This document shows positions 12,823 through 24,700 of a stretch of 32,988 nt of DNA, in pieces (positions within the stretch are counted from its first letter, which is position 1; each line of letters starts with the position of its first letter). Made by a program: the position numbers and the translations under genes. The notes under the pieces were generated by a model. It was not told where the DNA came from. It was given only the letters and a program-made list of their open reading frames with translations, and ran no database searches. The DNA is taken from assembly GCA_003427395.1 (NCBI GenBank), contig BFEA01000666.1:64603-97590 (forward strand), in the 5' to 3' direction. Source of the DNA: Chara braunii (taxonomy: Eukaryota; Streptophyta; Charophyceae; Charales; Characeae).

Positions 12823-14042
12823 GGAAGCCAACCGAGTGAAGGGCACAGGGTGCAACTGAATACCATTCTCTTGTCCCTCTACGTAACACCGCGCTCCACA
12901 GCCCAGTCGGATAGCATCACGTTACAAAGGCTACGCAGGTCCAATCACTGTCAAAAGGGCAGTCAGTATAAAAATGTGCAGCTGGTTTCATGGATGGGAC
13001 AAGAGTACCATCCCCAAGCTTCTTTTCCTCCTCTCCAGCATGGCCCACAAGAGCAGCTTCAGAGAAAGAGGGTCAGGTGTACTGATGTTTGAGCCACCAT
13101 ACCTTTACCAATCTCGCTGGTTACCAGCAACCCCGAAGTTTTAAGTTGGTCGGTTGGGATGACGATCTGGCCACACGAGTTGACCCAACTCTTAGGAAGG
13201 TGGTCATGATTTAAGAACAAGAAAAATGCAGAGAACTCCACAAACGTACCTAGAAGGGCATGCTACCTAACTCTATCTCAGAAGGCCATTCGTGATCAAG
13301 ACAGGGGAGTGCCTTATCCATTACCTCAATGGTGTATCCAGGTGAGCTGGAATCTTAATGAGGTGTAAGCTTTGCTTCCTGTGTTAAGTATGCCAGGAAG
13401 GGGCTGCCCCAGTCCATCTCCACTTGGCGATCTCTTCATATTTGAACAGAGGCTTCAGCAGAGAGGATAGGCAACCCATTGCAAATCCTGCATTGAACAT
13501 TGCACCACCGTCTTCCTACGAATGAAACGTGCGGAGATTATGCCTGTATTTGGTGCAACTTTCAGTCCGGATATGGCAGTAATGATGACAGTATGTTCTC
13601 TTCCGGGGAAGACGGTAGCCAACACATACCAACAGAGGCAAATCATTCTCATCCACATTCTCCACCTGCCACAAGTGGCACCATACATGAATACAGATTT
13701 AACGTGCATTCCTGATTTACCACCCTCACGTTGCCAATTTAAGATCCATCTGACTTCTTTTTGTGGATTAACATTTCACCCCACCACGTTCTTCAAGGAA
13801 TTTTCCACCTCAACATGTCTATCGGAGGCCGTCTTTACACACTACTTCACAAAATGCTTTGTCGGCATCAATGCCATAAAAAGATGCAGTTGGTTTCTGT
13901 TGCCTCCCAGTGGCATCATCGTAAGCATCCATACTCTGTGGCACCCCTTCACTTCAAAAGATTTGGCAAACACGTTAATGTACAGTGCAAAGGTCCATAC
14001 ACCACAGGGTAGGCAAAAGAGGCAACAAGATTGTGAGCGCAC

Positions 14043-14261
14043 CCGTGCAGCTCCATCCGTATTGATAGGTCGGGCGCTGAGATTAGCCCCAATGATGACA
14101 TCGAACATGGAAATGAGCTTCGCATAATTGGGCTCCTCGTCAAACTTCATGTTTACCACCACATCAAGAAACTGCTTAAAAGGTGCTGGGCAGTAACAGC
14201 AGAGAGCCTCTGGCGAGGTGGCCATCTTCTTCTTGCAGACCAAAAAACCTTTATTGTCACC
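14043..14261 (-). CDS. MLK: MLK-like kinase exon G (C-lobe, 73 codons)
   Basis: It encodes [20 protein letters not shown] through [16 protein letters not shown] to [10 protein letters not shown]. The acceptor is ctgtggcag. The donor is probably gtgcgc after the CGG codon, a weaker consensus than the other six, so the 3' border is the least certain. The block is the end of the kinase C-lobe and is strongly conserved in plant MLK proteins, where a basic stretch (YQVGQKRGR) normally follows. I looked for that stretch and for later C-terminal motifs on the minus strand of 7985-14042 and did not find them. Confidence 0.93.
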
Positions 14262-16216
14262 CTGCCACAGAAAGGACACACACACAGCAGCAGGCGCTTA
14301 GCATGCATCTCGTGTTATTTGACTGCCCGGTAATTGCTTCTTCCACATGACAAGGGACAATTAGCACTACCAATGCTTTTCACTTTTTGCGTGAAGGCCT
14401 GTTTGGGAGGATTCGACACCCCTTATCATTTTTTTCGTTTGGATAATCCTACATGACTCCCTTGATGTTCTTCCATATTGTACAAGATACCCCAACTTGA
14501 AAACAAGGTTAGGAGAGTAGCCAATCCTGAGGGCTGATCCAGCACCAAAGTTAAGTACCAAGCTCAACATCTCTTTTTCTTTTGTGCAGGCTGAGGTATA
14601 GGGAGGCCCTACCCTGACGGCCAGTGCTATAATCAAACTCCCACGACATACCCAGGGCAGAGCGGGGGCATTCCTTGCCCGTTGAGCGTCCTGCTGGCTG
14701 TGCTTACAACATCTTCTCAAGACCTCACGTCCTACAGAGTTCCAATCCATCAAACTCTGAAATGGACCCAGAACAAATGATGCTCCTTGTGGGGTCTCAG
14801 CAGTCTGACGTCTTATGAGGCTGAAAGCACACCACCACCAACTAACCCACAAGGCTGGGGTAATCCCCAATCTCCCTTCTTCTGATGTGTTACGGGGCTG
14901 ACAGCACACCCCCACCAACCCCACAAGGCTGGATTAATCCCCTAGTTCCCTTCCATTATGATGAGAAGAGCAGTTAAGCCACTCCTCAAGACTGCCCCAA
15001 TGCCAATGCATACAACATACCGCCAACACTCTTCACGCATCCACTCGTTGTTCTCTCTGCCTTCCCTCTCGGTGACCACACACTTCCCGCTTCTCAGTAA
15101 AAATTCCTTGCAGTTGTTCCCCTCCGTGCTCTGCTGACCAGGCAGTCCTCTGTACATGCAGGCAACCCTACCTTTCCGACCTTGGTATCAGACATTAGCA
15201 GAGTTGTTGGGAAGGGGCATCAGTACACCATTGGATACGTCCGCTGATTTCATGCTTTCTCATGGACAGAATTCATCAAGACCACTTCCTGTGTCTAAAA
15301 TCTGCAAGGAGAAGCGTCGGTCTGCTCCGCCAAACTATGTCATGGTCTATCTGGTCCCCTGTTCTTTCAGGTCAACACACAGGTTGTCAGATTTCCATGC
15401 AAGGACTGAGACATTACCAATGGGACATGCCCCTTACCAACGACTGTACTATTAGCACAATGTGCAACCCCACAATGTTGCTGACGAACTCTCTCAACCA
15501 GCAAACGTGTGTGGTTTATATCCATTCAATAAGAACCAACGTTGTCGCGCATTACGTGCGGCACATAGGGAGCGTGCAAGCATACATGCGCACGTGATTC
15601 AGCACATCACTTTCAAAAACAAAAAGAAAAACCCGAAAGGTCAGGGCGGGGTGGCCAAACGTACCCCTCGCTTCTAAAAATCAAACTGCAAGAGCAAAAA
15701 AAGTTTGGGCCACGTCATACCCCAAAACTGTGTGTCCATGTGCGTGCGTGTGGGTGTGCATGTCCTAATTCTGTCCAGTCCCTTTTCCGAAGGGCCCCTA
15801 CAGCGAATCAGCAAGGACCCATCACGAAGCACAGATAAGCAATAGGCTTCCAGTTCTGCATGAGTGGGCCAAGAATATATATAGTCTGGATTCGAATTCA
15901 TGTCTGGGTATCAGCGGTTATGGGTCACTATGGTTCCATGTTCTAGCAGAAGATTAATTCTAATTTTGCACATTTGGTGAGTAGCGCAGCCAAGCCCTGA
16001 GAATCACGTGCAGAGACCAACAGGGCCTAGCTAAGTGGGCAACCCATACCTGCTGAAACACAGACCTGAATTCGAATCCAGAGTATATATTCGGCCAATC
16101 CTGCTCCACTTCATACTCAACACCTGCCTCGATTTGGTGGAGGGTCTACGCTAATTTGCTGCGAGGACCAGAAGATCACCCGCAGGGGCCCTCTGATGTG
16201 TGTGAAAGGGGTCCTT

Positions 16217-16276
<60 letters not shown>

Positions 16277-16556
16277 NNNNNNNNNNNNNNNNNNNNNNNN
16301 NNNNNNNNNNNNNNNNNNNNNNNNNNNNNNNNNNNNNNNNNNNNNNNNNNNNNNNNNNNNNNNNNNNNNNNNNNNNNNNNNNNNNNNNNNNNNNNNNNNN
16401 NNNNNNNNNNNNNNNNNNNNNNNNNNNNNNNNNNNNNNNNNNNNNNNNNNNNNNNNNNNNNNNNNNNNNNNNNNNNNNNNNNNNNNNNNNNNNNNNNNNN
16501 NNNNNNNNNNNNNNNNNNNNNNNNNNNNNNNNNNNNNNNNNNNNNNNNNNNNNNNN

Positions 16557-16645
<89 letters not shown>

Positions 16646-18652
16646 CCCCCTGTATACACACACGCACCCCCCTGTATACACGCACCCCCATTAAAAAAAA
16701 TAAAAAAAATTGAACGCATCTCGCCACATCACTAATTTGCGAAGGGCGCATGGCGCACGCGCACCGCAGAAGTGCACCGCAAGGATGATAAGAACATCTG
16801 TTTCATGGAAGGAACTTCCCCGACAACTCACGGACAACTAACGGACAGCGACTTCCCTGCAGCCACTCGAAAGAAGACCCAATCTACCTGCTAGGTGCCC
16901 GATCTACAGACAGAGGAGTCGACATTGTGTAGTCTCTCACCTGGTAGCCCTGCCATGGGAGCCGCCCTCGAAGCAAGAACACAAGGGTGTATCCCAATGA
17001 CTCCAAGTCATCCCTTCGACTACCCGTGCGTCCTAAGTGGGCATGAACACTTGCATAGCGAACCGTTCCCCTGATACAAAAGCAATGTAGACAGCCACAC
17101 TTGAATTAGTTTCAGCAGATGAAAAATTGTAGTGACAATAAAGTATCACAATTCGATTCTCAGTCAAATAGTGATGATGGCCATTGGGATAAATTGTCTC
17201 CCTAAACAGAATCAAACACACCCTGCAACCTCAAACAGATGTCGAGTCTCAATTCTACAATGTGCACAGACATTTGTTTATTTTTAAGATCTGCGCCAGC
17301 TTGAATACTCCCCCACACTCTGTTGATATGTTGCCAGAATCTGTCTGTGTTGGCATTCCACAAAACAGTGAACACTAAAGTCACACAATCGGCATAACGG
17401 GGGCTCTTCTGTCTGAGGCTCTCTTTCCTTCTCTGGTCCAGCCATTCATCTACTCTCACAGCATGATCGCACAAGAGCCACTGCAATCCTCCAACCTTCT
17501 GATATTGGATGGAAGTATTATATCTCAAAGACAGATGTTCAGAACTTCCAACAAAATTTGCACGTGCTTAAGCCATCTTTATGCATTGAACAAAGTAGGA
17601 TGATACCCTCTATTGATCGCTGCGGGTTCCCCCATTTTTCAATACAATATGCCATCCCCATCCTGCTGAAGCGAGCTCCGAATCCTCTATGTCCTGATCA
17701 ATCCTATAAAGCATTGGCAGCTCACCTGTTTGATGGTTATGGCCTGAGCTTGTTCTCTTCCTTTCCCTTCCCTTGCCCCTTGTGGTCTACCCTTTCCCCT
17801 TCATCATTTTTAATGGCTTCCTTAGTGCCCTCACCTAGCGCAGTTGACGAATGCAAAATTTCAGGGTTGTGAATCCCTTCTCGAAAGTTTCCACCACAAT
17901 TTTTTAATGATCTTGAAGCTCAAAAATATTGCAAACCGTGCTATTTGGTGCTAAGAACACCCCTTTTTTTTCCCAATTTCAGCCAGAGCTGCAAATGGCT
18001 TGCACGGTGACTGTTATCCAAACAGGAACACTACTCCTAAGGCTATACAGGGAACCCCTGCAAGCATAGCAACGTACCTCACTCGACGAAGGGAGAGGTA
18101 ATTGCATGTTTGCCCCTTGCCCCACAGTCTTCCCCCAAACAAAATGCATGTGTGTTGTATATGAATACAACGCACGACGTGTGTTGAATTCATATACAAC
18201 GCACGTGCTTTATGCTAAGGGTTTTGGGCACCAACTTCAGAAACGGGCTCCCAAAATTAATCCCGTATACGCCCTTGTAGCCACGGGCCCGTCTTTTGGG
18301 GCATCCGTCACAGTTCGAACGACACATAAATTGAGAAATGGTCCTCATTACAAAACAAAAAAAAAAAAAAAGTCTCCAGAATGAATCTTCCTCTGGACAA
18401 TGGAAGTATACATCCTTCACGTGTAGAGGGGTGGAGCGAGACTGTACGTAGACAAGAAGGCCTCCACGTCAGACGGCAATAGGGAATCCACAGACAGAGA
18501 GAGAGAGGAGCAGTTCGGCCTGTCGTTTCTTGGAGCACGTGGTGATCCCGTTTTCGGGCCGCACTACTTCAAGCTGTGTCTTCGTTCCTTGGAGAGCACG
18601 GTAATCACGCTTTCTGCGGCGATTGCAGCCACATGCGGGAAGACTCCGTGGA

Positions 18653-18725
<73 letters not shown>

Positions 18726-21700
18726 TGTACTATTCGAATAGCACACAGGTGTGTACTATTTGAACGTGCGTACTATTCAGATTTCCAGGAGCTACTTCGA
18801 AAAATCGAGTTTTCCAGGGAAAGTTGAATAGTACATACATGTGTTTTTTTCGGGGGAAGACTGTAGCGGTTTAGGGTGCAAAGTTGGGGCCACTGGTAGG
18901 GGCCCAGCTTACTCGAGCACCAAGCATTTGCCAGTAGCTGCGCCTCCCTTTTTATGTTCCCCTTCCCTCCCCCATCGAGTAACAACAGTCTAGGACCAAT
19001 ACTCTCCCACACACCACGCACAACCCACTTACACATGCGGCCCTCACACCCATGTTGGATGAACACCCTACTAATACCAACCGGGAGGATCCAGCTGCCT
19101 ATCTCAGCTGGTTGGCACCAGGCGGTACCCCAGCCGGCTATGAGGATTGACCCCACAACCTCCTGAACGGCACCAAGTATGCATACCAATTGAGCTAGTT
19201 CATAAAGGTTTGGAGGGGGAAAAGACTAAATTCTTTTTTGTTTAATATGAATCAATGCGCACTCTTGTCAGGGACAAACCTGAATACATCAGGCCGCTGA
19301 TCATACTCCACATGTACAAGGCTTGAAGGCTCCCTCCATCTTGTGGCTGCATCACGAGACCAGCCAACCGAGCATATCACAAGGAAAACAACAACAGATG
19401 GGAAAGGGGGACACACAAGGACAGCACACAGAAAGAGAATTTCCATTTGCAGTCAGCAACAAAAAAACACGGTCAAATCTGGGAAGCCAGTTCTCTGAAA
19501 TGAGATTTGATGTTATGCAAGAGTATCAACTGCAAGAAGATTACTATGGATTCCAATAGGCATGCTAAAGATACCGGACCCCACAGGTATGCTACAGATA
19601 CCGGACCCCATAGGCGTGCTAAAGATACCCGACCCCATAGGCATGCTAAAGATACCGACGCATGCCAAAGATACCAATGCTATTGCCTCGTTTTCACTCC
19701 TGAAATAGCTGCCTTGAGGTGCTGCAAAGTCTCTAGGGTCTAGCTTCATATGCAGCCCACCTTCGCGACTTCACTTAAGACTAATGGATAACGATCGGCT
19801 GAGGGTAGAAACGGCCCAGCCTGGGTCTGCAAGCTTCTCAGTTATTTTCTCTTGCTCACGCAAAGCTCAGGTCCCCTCCAGTGTGTCAATGTATCGGCTG
19901 CTCCATGTTCCTCACACCGGTCCAGATGGGCAAGGTCCCCGGTCTCGCAAGATGTAGCGGTCTGCTAGGTCATCCACAGAGTTGCGCATCGCACACATTG
20001 GCCTGCTACCCACAAAGGCTATAGAGGGCCACCATGGAGCATAGCCACTGTCGTGAACCAGCACAGAGCATATCCACTGTCGTGAGGAGGGTGCAGTCGA
20101 TAAATTGAGGCAGTGGAAGGGACCTGAGAGCTTTCTTTAGCCAGAGGAACATATGCCCCGCCAATCCAGTATTCTCGCCACCTTTTCACAACACTGAAGT
20201 CCACTAGCAGGGACCATGCACAGGTACAGCCTCCCCAGCCACTTTCACAGCACTGGTCCACTAGCAGGGACCTGAGAGCTTTCTTTATGATCCAAAGGGC
20301 GATCCATGCAGAGAGGGACAGCATGCATCAGCACCTGCACGCACACAGAAAAGTGGAATTTGTTTTCTGATTCCTGCCTTCCACCGCTTACAGCATATCA
20401 CCAAGTTATTCCGCAAAGACAACTTGACGACAAAACAGCAAGAGTTCAATCCTCTGTACACCCACAGCCACCACCATCTGCACGATCTAACCACATCAGC
20501 CAGCAGACTGTAAGCATCGAATAACAGGATCGATAACAGACAGGGCACAGATCAAGACAGCAACAGCATCTCTGGCTAATGCACACTGCTGACATCATGA
20601 TAGGCAATACAGCACAGAGGATAAAAAATCCTCGTGCATCATTCACAATTGACACAAAAGGATAGAGGAAACAAACTTAGAAAAAGAAAAAAGAAAAAAA
20701 CAAGTCTGAGAGCAACAAAGTTTACACACAAGTCGAGAATAGGACACAATCTCAAATTCACAAGTCCACAGGCAGACGAAGGGTGATTGACTGTAATGCG
20801 AAGAGGCAACAGGTTCAAATGCAAGGATGTGGCTTGCATCATTTGTCCTCACAGCACAAGCTGTTACATGCCTCAGGGGGTGCCTTGACACATTTCACAG
20901 GAAGGGACCAGGGCTGTCAGTTGGTTACGTAGCAAGTTGTCAGGTAGTGGTGTAGGGTTGGTTTTAATTATAGGACCTCTCCAATGTCCAAAGGGTACAC
21001 CTTAGGCTAGCACCTGCGTATCTTAGTAGCACATGGGCATCTTATTTTCCCCTTCCACTCGATTGTGCCCATCATTGTGGATTTAGCCCCTTTTAATCCG
21101 AGCCAAGTCTTCAGATTTTTTTCATTTCGCAGATGGTTCAGTGTGTTTTCCAGGTGTGTTTGCCTGCAAGTTCGGAGGTTTGTCCTGTCTGGTCTCACTT
21201 CTGTCAGTAGCTGAAGGCTCATACCTGAAGTTCTACTTGCACGAGGTTGATGGGTTCCCATGACACAATGGTACCATCATTTGAGCATCACTATTCTCTA
21301 GGATTGTGGCCAGCAGCTGAAGGAGAGGTTAGAGGTACGAGGTACCAGCCTTCGTAGATCAAGATTGGGGAGCAGGAAAGGCAGTACAGCAGGGACTCCC
21401 ACCTGGGAGCCCAAGGAGAGGAATCGCAAATAAGGAGAGCTATATAAGGAGGGACCGGGAATTGCTTCTCTCCAGGCGGTGAGGTACTCCATAGTCACTG
21501 CTGGAGGTCACCACTGTCATGTCGGTTCTTGGGGTCAGTTACTGTGACGATCTCTCTCTCTCTCTCTCGCAAAGGAGAGCCTACTTGCCCCATGGGCCCT
21601 TTTCCAGAGGCACCGAAACAGAATTGGTAGTGTCAGTCGGCATTCAGCTGTGGCATTCCATGGCGCATACAGCAGTGAATTTTGCCTGGACCAGTTCAAG

Positions 21701-24700
21701 GGCTGAACCACCCCCTTAATTTGTCTCAGGCACCGCCCAAAAAAACAAATACAAAGTTTTTCTGCTTTACGAGGTCGGATGCAGCATTGAACATGCTCAG
21801 GCCAGCTAACGGGCCTAATCATTGGGACTCCGTTGGAAAAGGGGGCCCATGGAAAATTGAGATCGTTGATTTTGAAATGCACCCAGGTTCTGAGACACAG
21901 AAATGACACTTGGGCAACTCAGGCATTCCAACTACTCCGTCCTGTTTTATCTGGAACTGCAGTCCCAGGTCAATTTCAGGGCTAGCAAACTTTTTTATCC
22001 GTCTCTTTTAAATGACCTTGAGATAACATTATTTGAACTGACCGGCCCAACGTAATTCAAATCTGCAACATTACACTCATCTACTTCATCTGCTTGAAGT
22101 GGAGTTCGAACTGGGCCTGTATTTCAACAGTTCAGGGGCCCAGTATAGGTTCTTTCTACAAGGCCTTATCTGACATGTCCAATAGGTATCAGATCAGACT
22201 CTCTGGGACAAGGAAATAGGCTCCAAGGAAATTTCAAATTTGATGATATTGCTATTCCCCAAGACATGGTGACAGGGATTCCACTTGGCTTGATGAGGGT
22301 TATCGGAAGTGATCTCCAGTCTCTGAGGAATTCCTGGCGCCCTACAGAACTGTAAAGAATATGGACAGCAATCAGGGTTCCTGTCATACAGCCCATGGAA
22401 CTCTGTTGGTGAGGCAGGCAAAGGTGAAAGTATGTGTAAGATAGCAATCCTCACAGCACATCCAGTTGTGAACCTTTGCTTATGCACCTTCGGCAAGTGA
22501 TTCGTTATCAATGTCTTCTCCCAAATTAATTGTTTTGTTTTGCAACAGGCTCTTGCGATTGCGATTTTCACCAAAGGGTGCAGGTCAGTCTGTCTACGTG
22601 GCTGCAGCCAGCCTCCTCCAGGCTCTTGCTGCACCACCCCGTAACCCCTGTGCACTCCTGCGGGATTCAGGGAAAGCATGTACGTCAAAGATGTTGACGC
22701 CCCACAGACACTTTTTTTCTTTAAATGACCGCTAACTTTCGGGCCATAGAGCTAAGTTGTAAATATAACCTATACCGGATTCTTCGGACGCCGGTGTAGT
22801 CCAGCGCCACCAGACCAAAATGGCTGATGGCGCCAGCCAAAACAAAATGAAAAAGGTCGTGCTGGCGCTTTGGCCAAAGGTTTGCCGTGCAGTTCTTCTC
22901 GGCCTCAGCAAAGAGAGCCTCGGAGGTAGTGGTTAAAGAGCGACGGGGTGAGATACCATCTTCAAACTGACTGGCCCCAGGTAAATCCGGAGTTATTTTC
23001 GCCCATCTGGTTCAATTGGAATTCGAACTCAGGTATCCAGGTTGAAAGGATTTCACACATTGTCCCTGTCCCGAGTCCCAGTCCCAGAGTCCCACCTGGG
23101 CCCAGTCCTAGTTGGTCCGGTAAGTCCAGGGTTCTTAGAGTCCGGTAGGGCCTAGGTGCAGGGTCCAGGGTTTTTTATGGTCCACAGGGTCCAGTTGTTC
23201 AAGTCGTTAGAAGCCGTCAGCCCGGTTACCCAACAAAAAAAGTCTGCAGTCTCAAAGTCCACTATTGCAGCAGCATCCTGGGAAAGTCCAGTAAGTTCCA
23301 GAACTGGCAAACTGCAGCCCACAGGCCGCATTGACCGGTACCAGTCCGGAGCCGACACCGATTCACTTCAGCTGCTATTTATAGATGCTACAGTGCTTCG
23401 TTGGGTCACTTGTCAGTTTGAATGTTGTGGAAGCTATACTGTAGCGCTTGTGCGACTGAGTGGCTGGACACTCCGTTGACGAAGGAGAAGGTCAATTGGG
23501 CGCCATAGTTAGGGTTGACAAGGAAGACTACGCAACCATTGCTGCAAGGTCGAGAGGGACGAAGTTAGTCAGCAAATGAGTGTTTTCAGGAAGTGAGAGG
23601 GAGTGGTCTAAGTACTCAGAGTAAGAGAGACATCGAGCAAACGAGGTTGAGCGCTTGAAACATTGGGAGCCTACCAAGGAGAGGGTGAGAGAGAGGGAGA
23701 GAGGGTGAAGGCCCCCTGCTGTTGATCCCGGCCATAGCGGTACATTCTGCAAGTTTTGTGTGTGCTGCAAGTGGGGTCTGGCGTTGATATCAGTTGTGTT
23801 CCTTGCAATTTCAATACTTCACGGGCGCACCAACTGCGCCAGGGTAGTTGGTGCAAATGTACTTTTGCTGTGTTCGGGATGTCCAGCCTCTGGCTCCACA
23901 TGTCAGTGCTCTTCTTTGTCAAATATTATGTGAGAGAATGTGTTGCATGAGATTGTATCTGCACTTGTGGTCTGTACGTGCCTGTTAAGTGTGGGTGGGT
24001 GTCTATTCCAGCACAAAGACCAGAACACTGCTGGCTTTGTTTCGTTGCCCTGGAACTCCTTTTAATCCTGCTTCACTTCAGAAACGACTCGGCTTCATTA
24101 TTCAATTGTGCATGTTCCCACTCTCCCTCTCGTTTTATTATTTTGATTCTTTCGAATCTTATCATGTTCTCATACTTACTGGCCTTCTTCCTATCCGTTC
24201 TCATTTGCCTCGACTCCATTCTTTTCCCCACAAGCAGGTGCTTTGCCTCGGGCGCATATACACAAGTTGCTGGGTATGCAATGACTTGCTGATTTTGACT
24301 GCCGAGATTGACTGCGAGGCTGTACACTAACCGGTAGGGTTAGATTCGTAATTTTGTTTGGCTGACGGCTAACCGAGAGACCTAACCGTGAGGAAATTCG
24401 TGAGGGACATATCTGCAAATTGGAGAAATATAGCCCTAACACAAACTGAATTTCCTACTACTACCCTAACTGCGAATAGCAGGCCCGGGCTACCCCTAGG
24501 ACAGACAGGCCCTAAGTGGCCTATACTGATAGACGGTCCTCTAGCCTATAGCCAGGTCCGGTAGAGGCCGAGAGGCCGAAACAGAAACGGTACCAGTCGG
24601 TCAGTCAGTCCGGTCTAGGTCTAGTGTAGTCTATAGATAGGTTACGCCCATCGGTTCAGGACTTTTGGCAGTCCACTTCTCGCGAAGCAGCGTTGGAGAA

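Larger units (their letters stand above)
7985..14042. other. 6.1-kb stretch without a recognised gene (3' side of kinase exon G)
   Basis: Presumably intron and/or sequence downstream of the kinase, since it lies 3' of exon G in gene direction. Its left edge is the adapter, so its true left neighbour is unknown. I looked for C-terminal MLK motifs and found none. The longest frames (9439-9963 plus; 13522-14127 plus, partly antisense to exon G) are about as long as chance allows. Contains small repeats listed separately. Confidence 0.6.
14262..16940 (-). other. Intron between exons F and G (2679 bp including the gap)
   Basis: Starts gtgaga and ends ctgtggcag in gene direction. Contains the TC tract with the N gap, two SINE-like heads in opposite orientation, and a two-unit tandem repeat at 14817-14953. 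The 185-codon minus frame at 14367-14924 spans part of that repeat and is not recognised. Confidence 0.85.
17071..19279 (-). other. Intron between exons E and F (2209 bp)
   Basis: Starts gtttgt and ends tatcag in gene direction. Contains a SINE-like element, a foldback element, a (GA)n tract and a 26-bp inverted repeat. The minus frame at 17202-17528 (108 codons) has no recognised family. Confidence 0.9.
16557..24502. repeat. Copy 2 of the 7946-bp segment (probably the genuine locus)
   Basis: Matches 1-7946. It continues without a break into 24503 onward, with no adapter, and its kinase exons E and F sit in the right order between exon G on the left and exon D on the right. It is therefore the copy that reflects the genome. 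Confidence 0.93.

Noticed and set aside
13522-14127. 201-codon plus-strand frame
   Set aside because: Partly the antisense shadow of kinase exon G; the rest has no recognised family.
14520-14580. 5S rRNA fragment
   Set aside because: Only a short AAGTTAAG word is shared; the rest does not align to 5S rRNA.
14367-14924. 185-codon minus-strand frame
   Set aside because: Lies in the intron before exon G, runs through a tandem repeat and shows no known domain.
17202-17528. 108-codon minus-strand frame with protein-like composition (also 646-972)
   Set aside because: Inside the intron between exons E and F, with no family recognised; a transposon remnant cannot be excluded.
19558-19680. CRISPR-like array
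   Set aside because: Head-to-tail 27-bp minisatellite without spacers, in a plant intron.
21441-21449. TATATAAGG as a core promoter (also 4885-4893)
   Set aside because: Isolated TATA-like word inside an intron with no supported transcript downstream.
1-24502. Recent genuine segmental or tandem duplication of 7.9 kb
   Set aside because: The boundary falls exactly on a synthetic adapter and on the N gap, and the exon order is wrong for copy 1.
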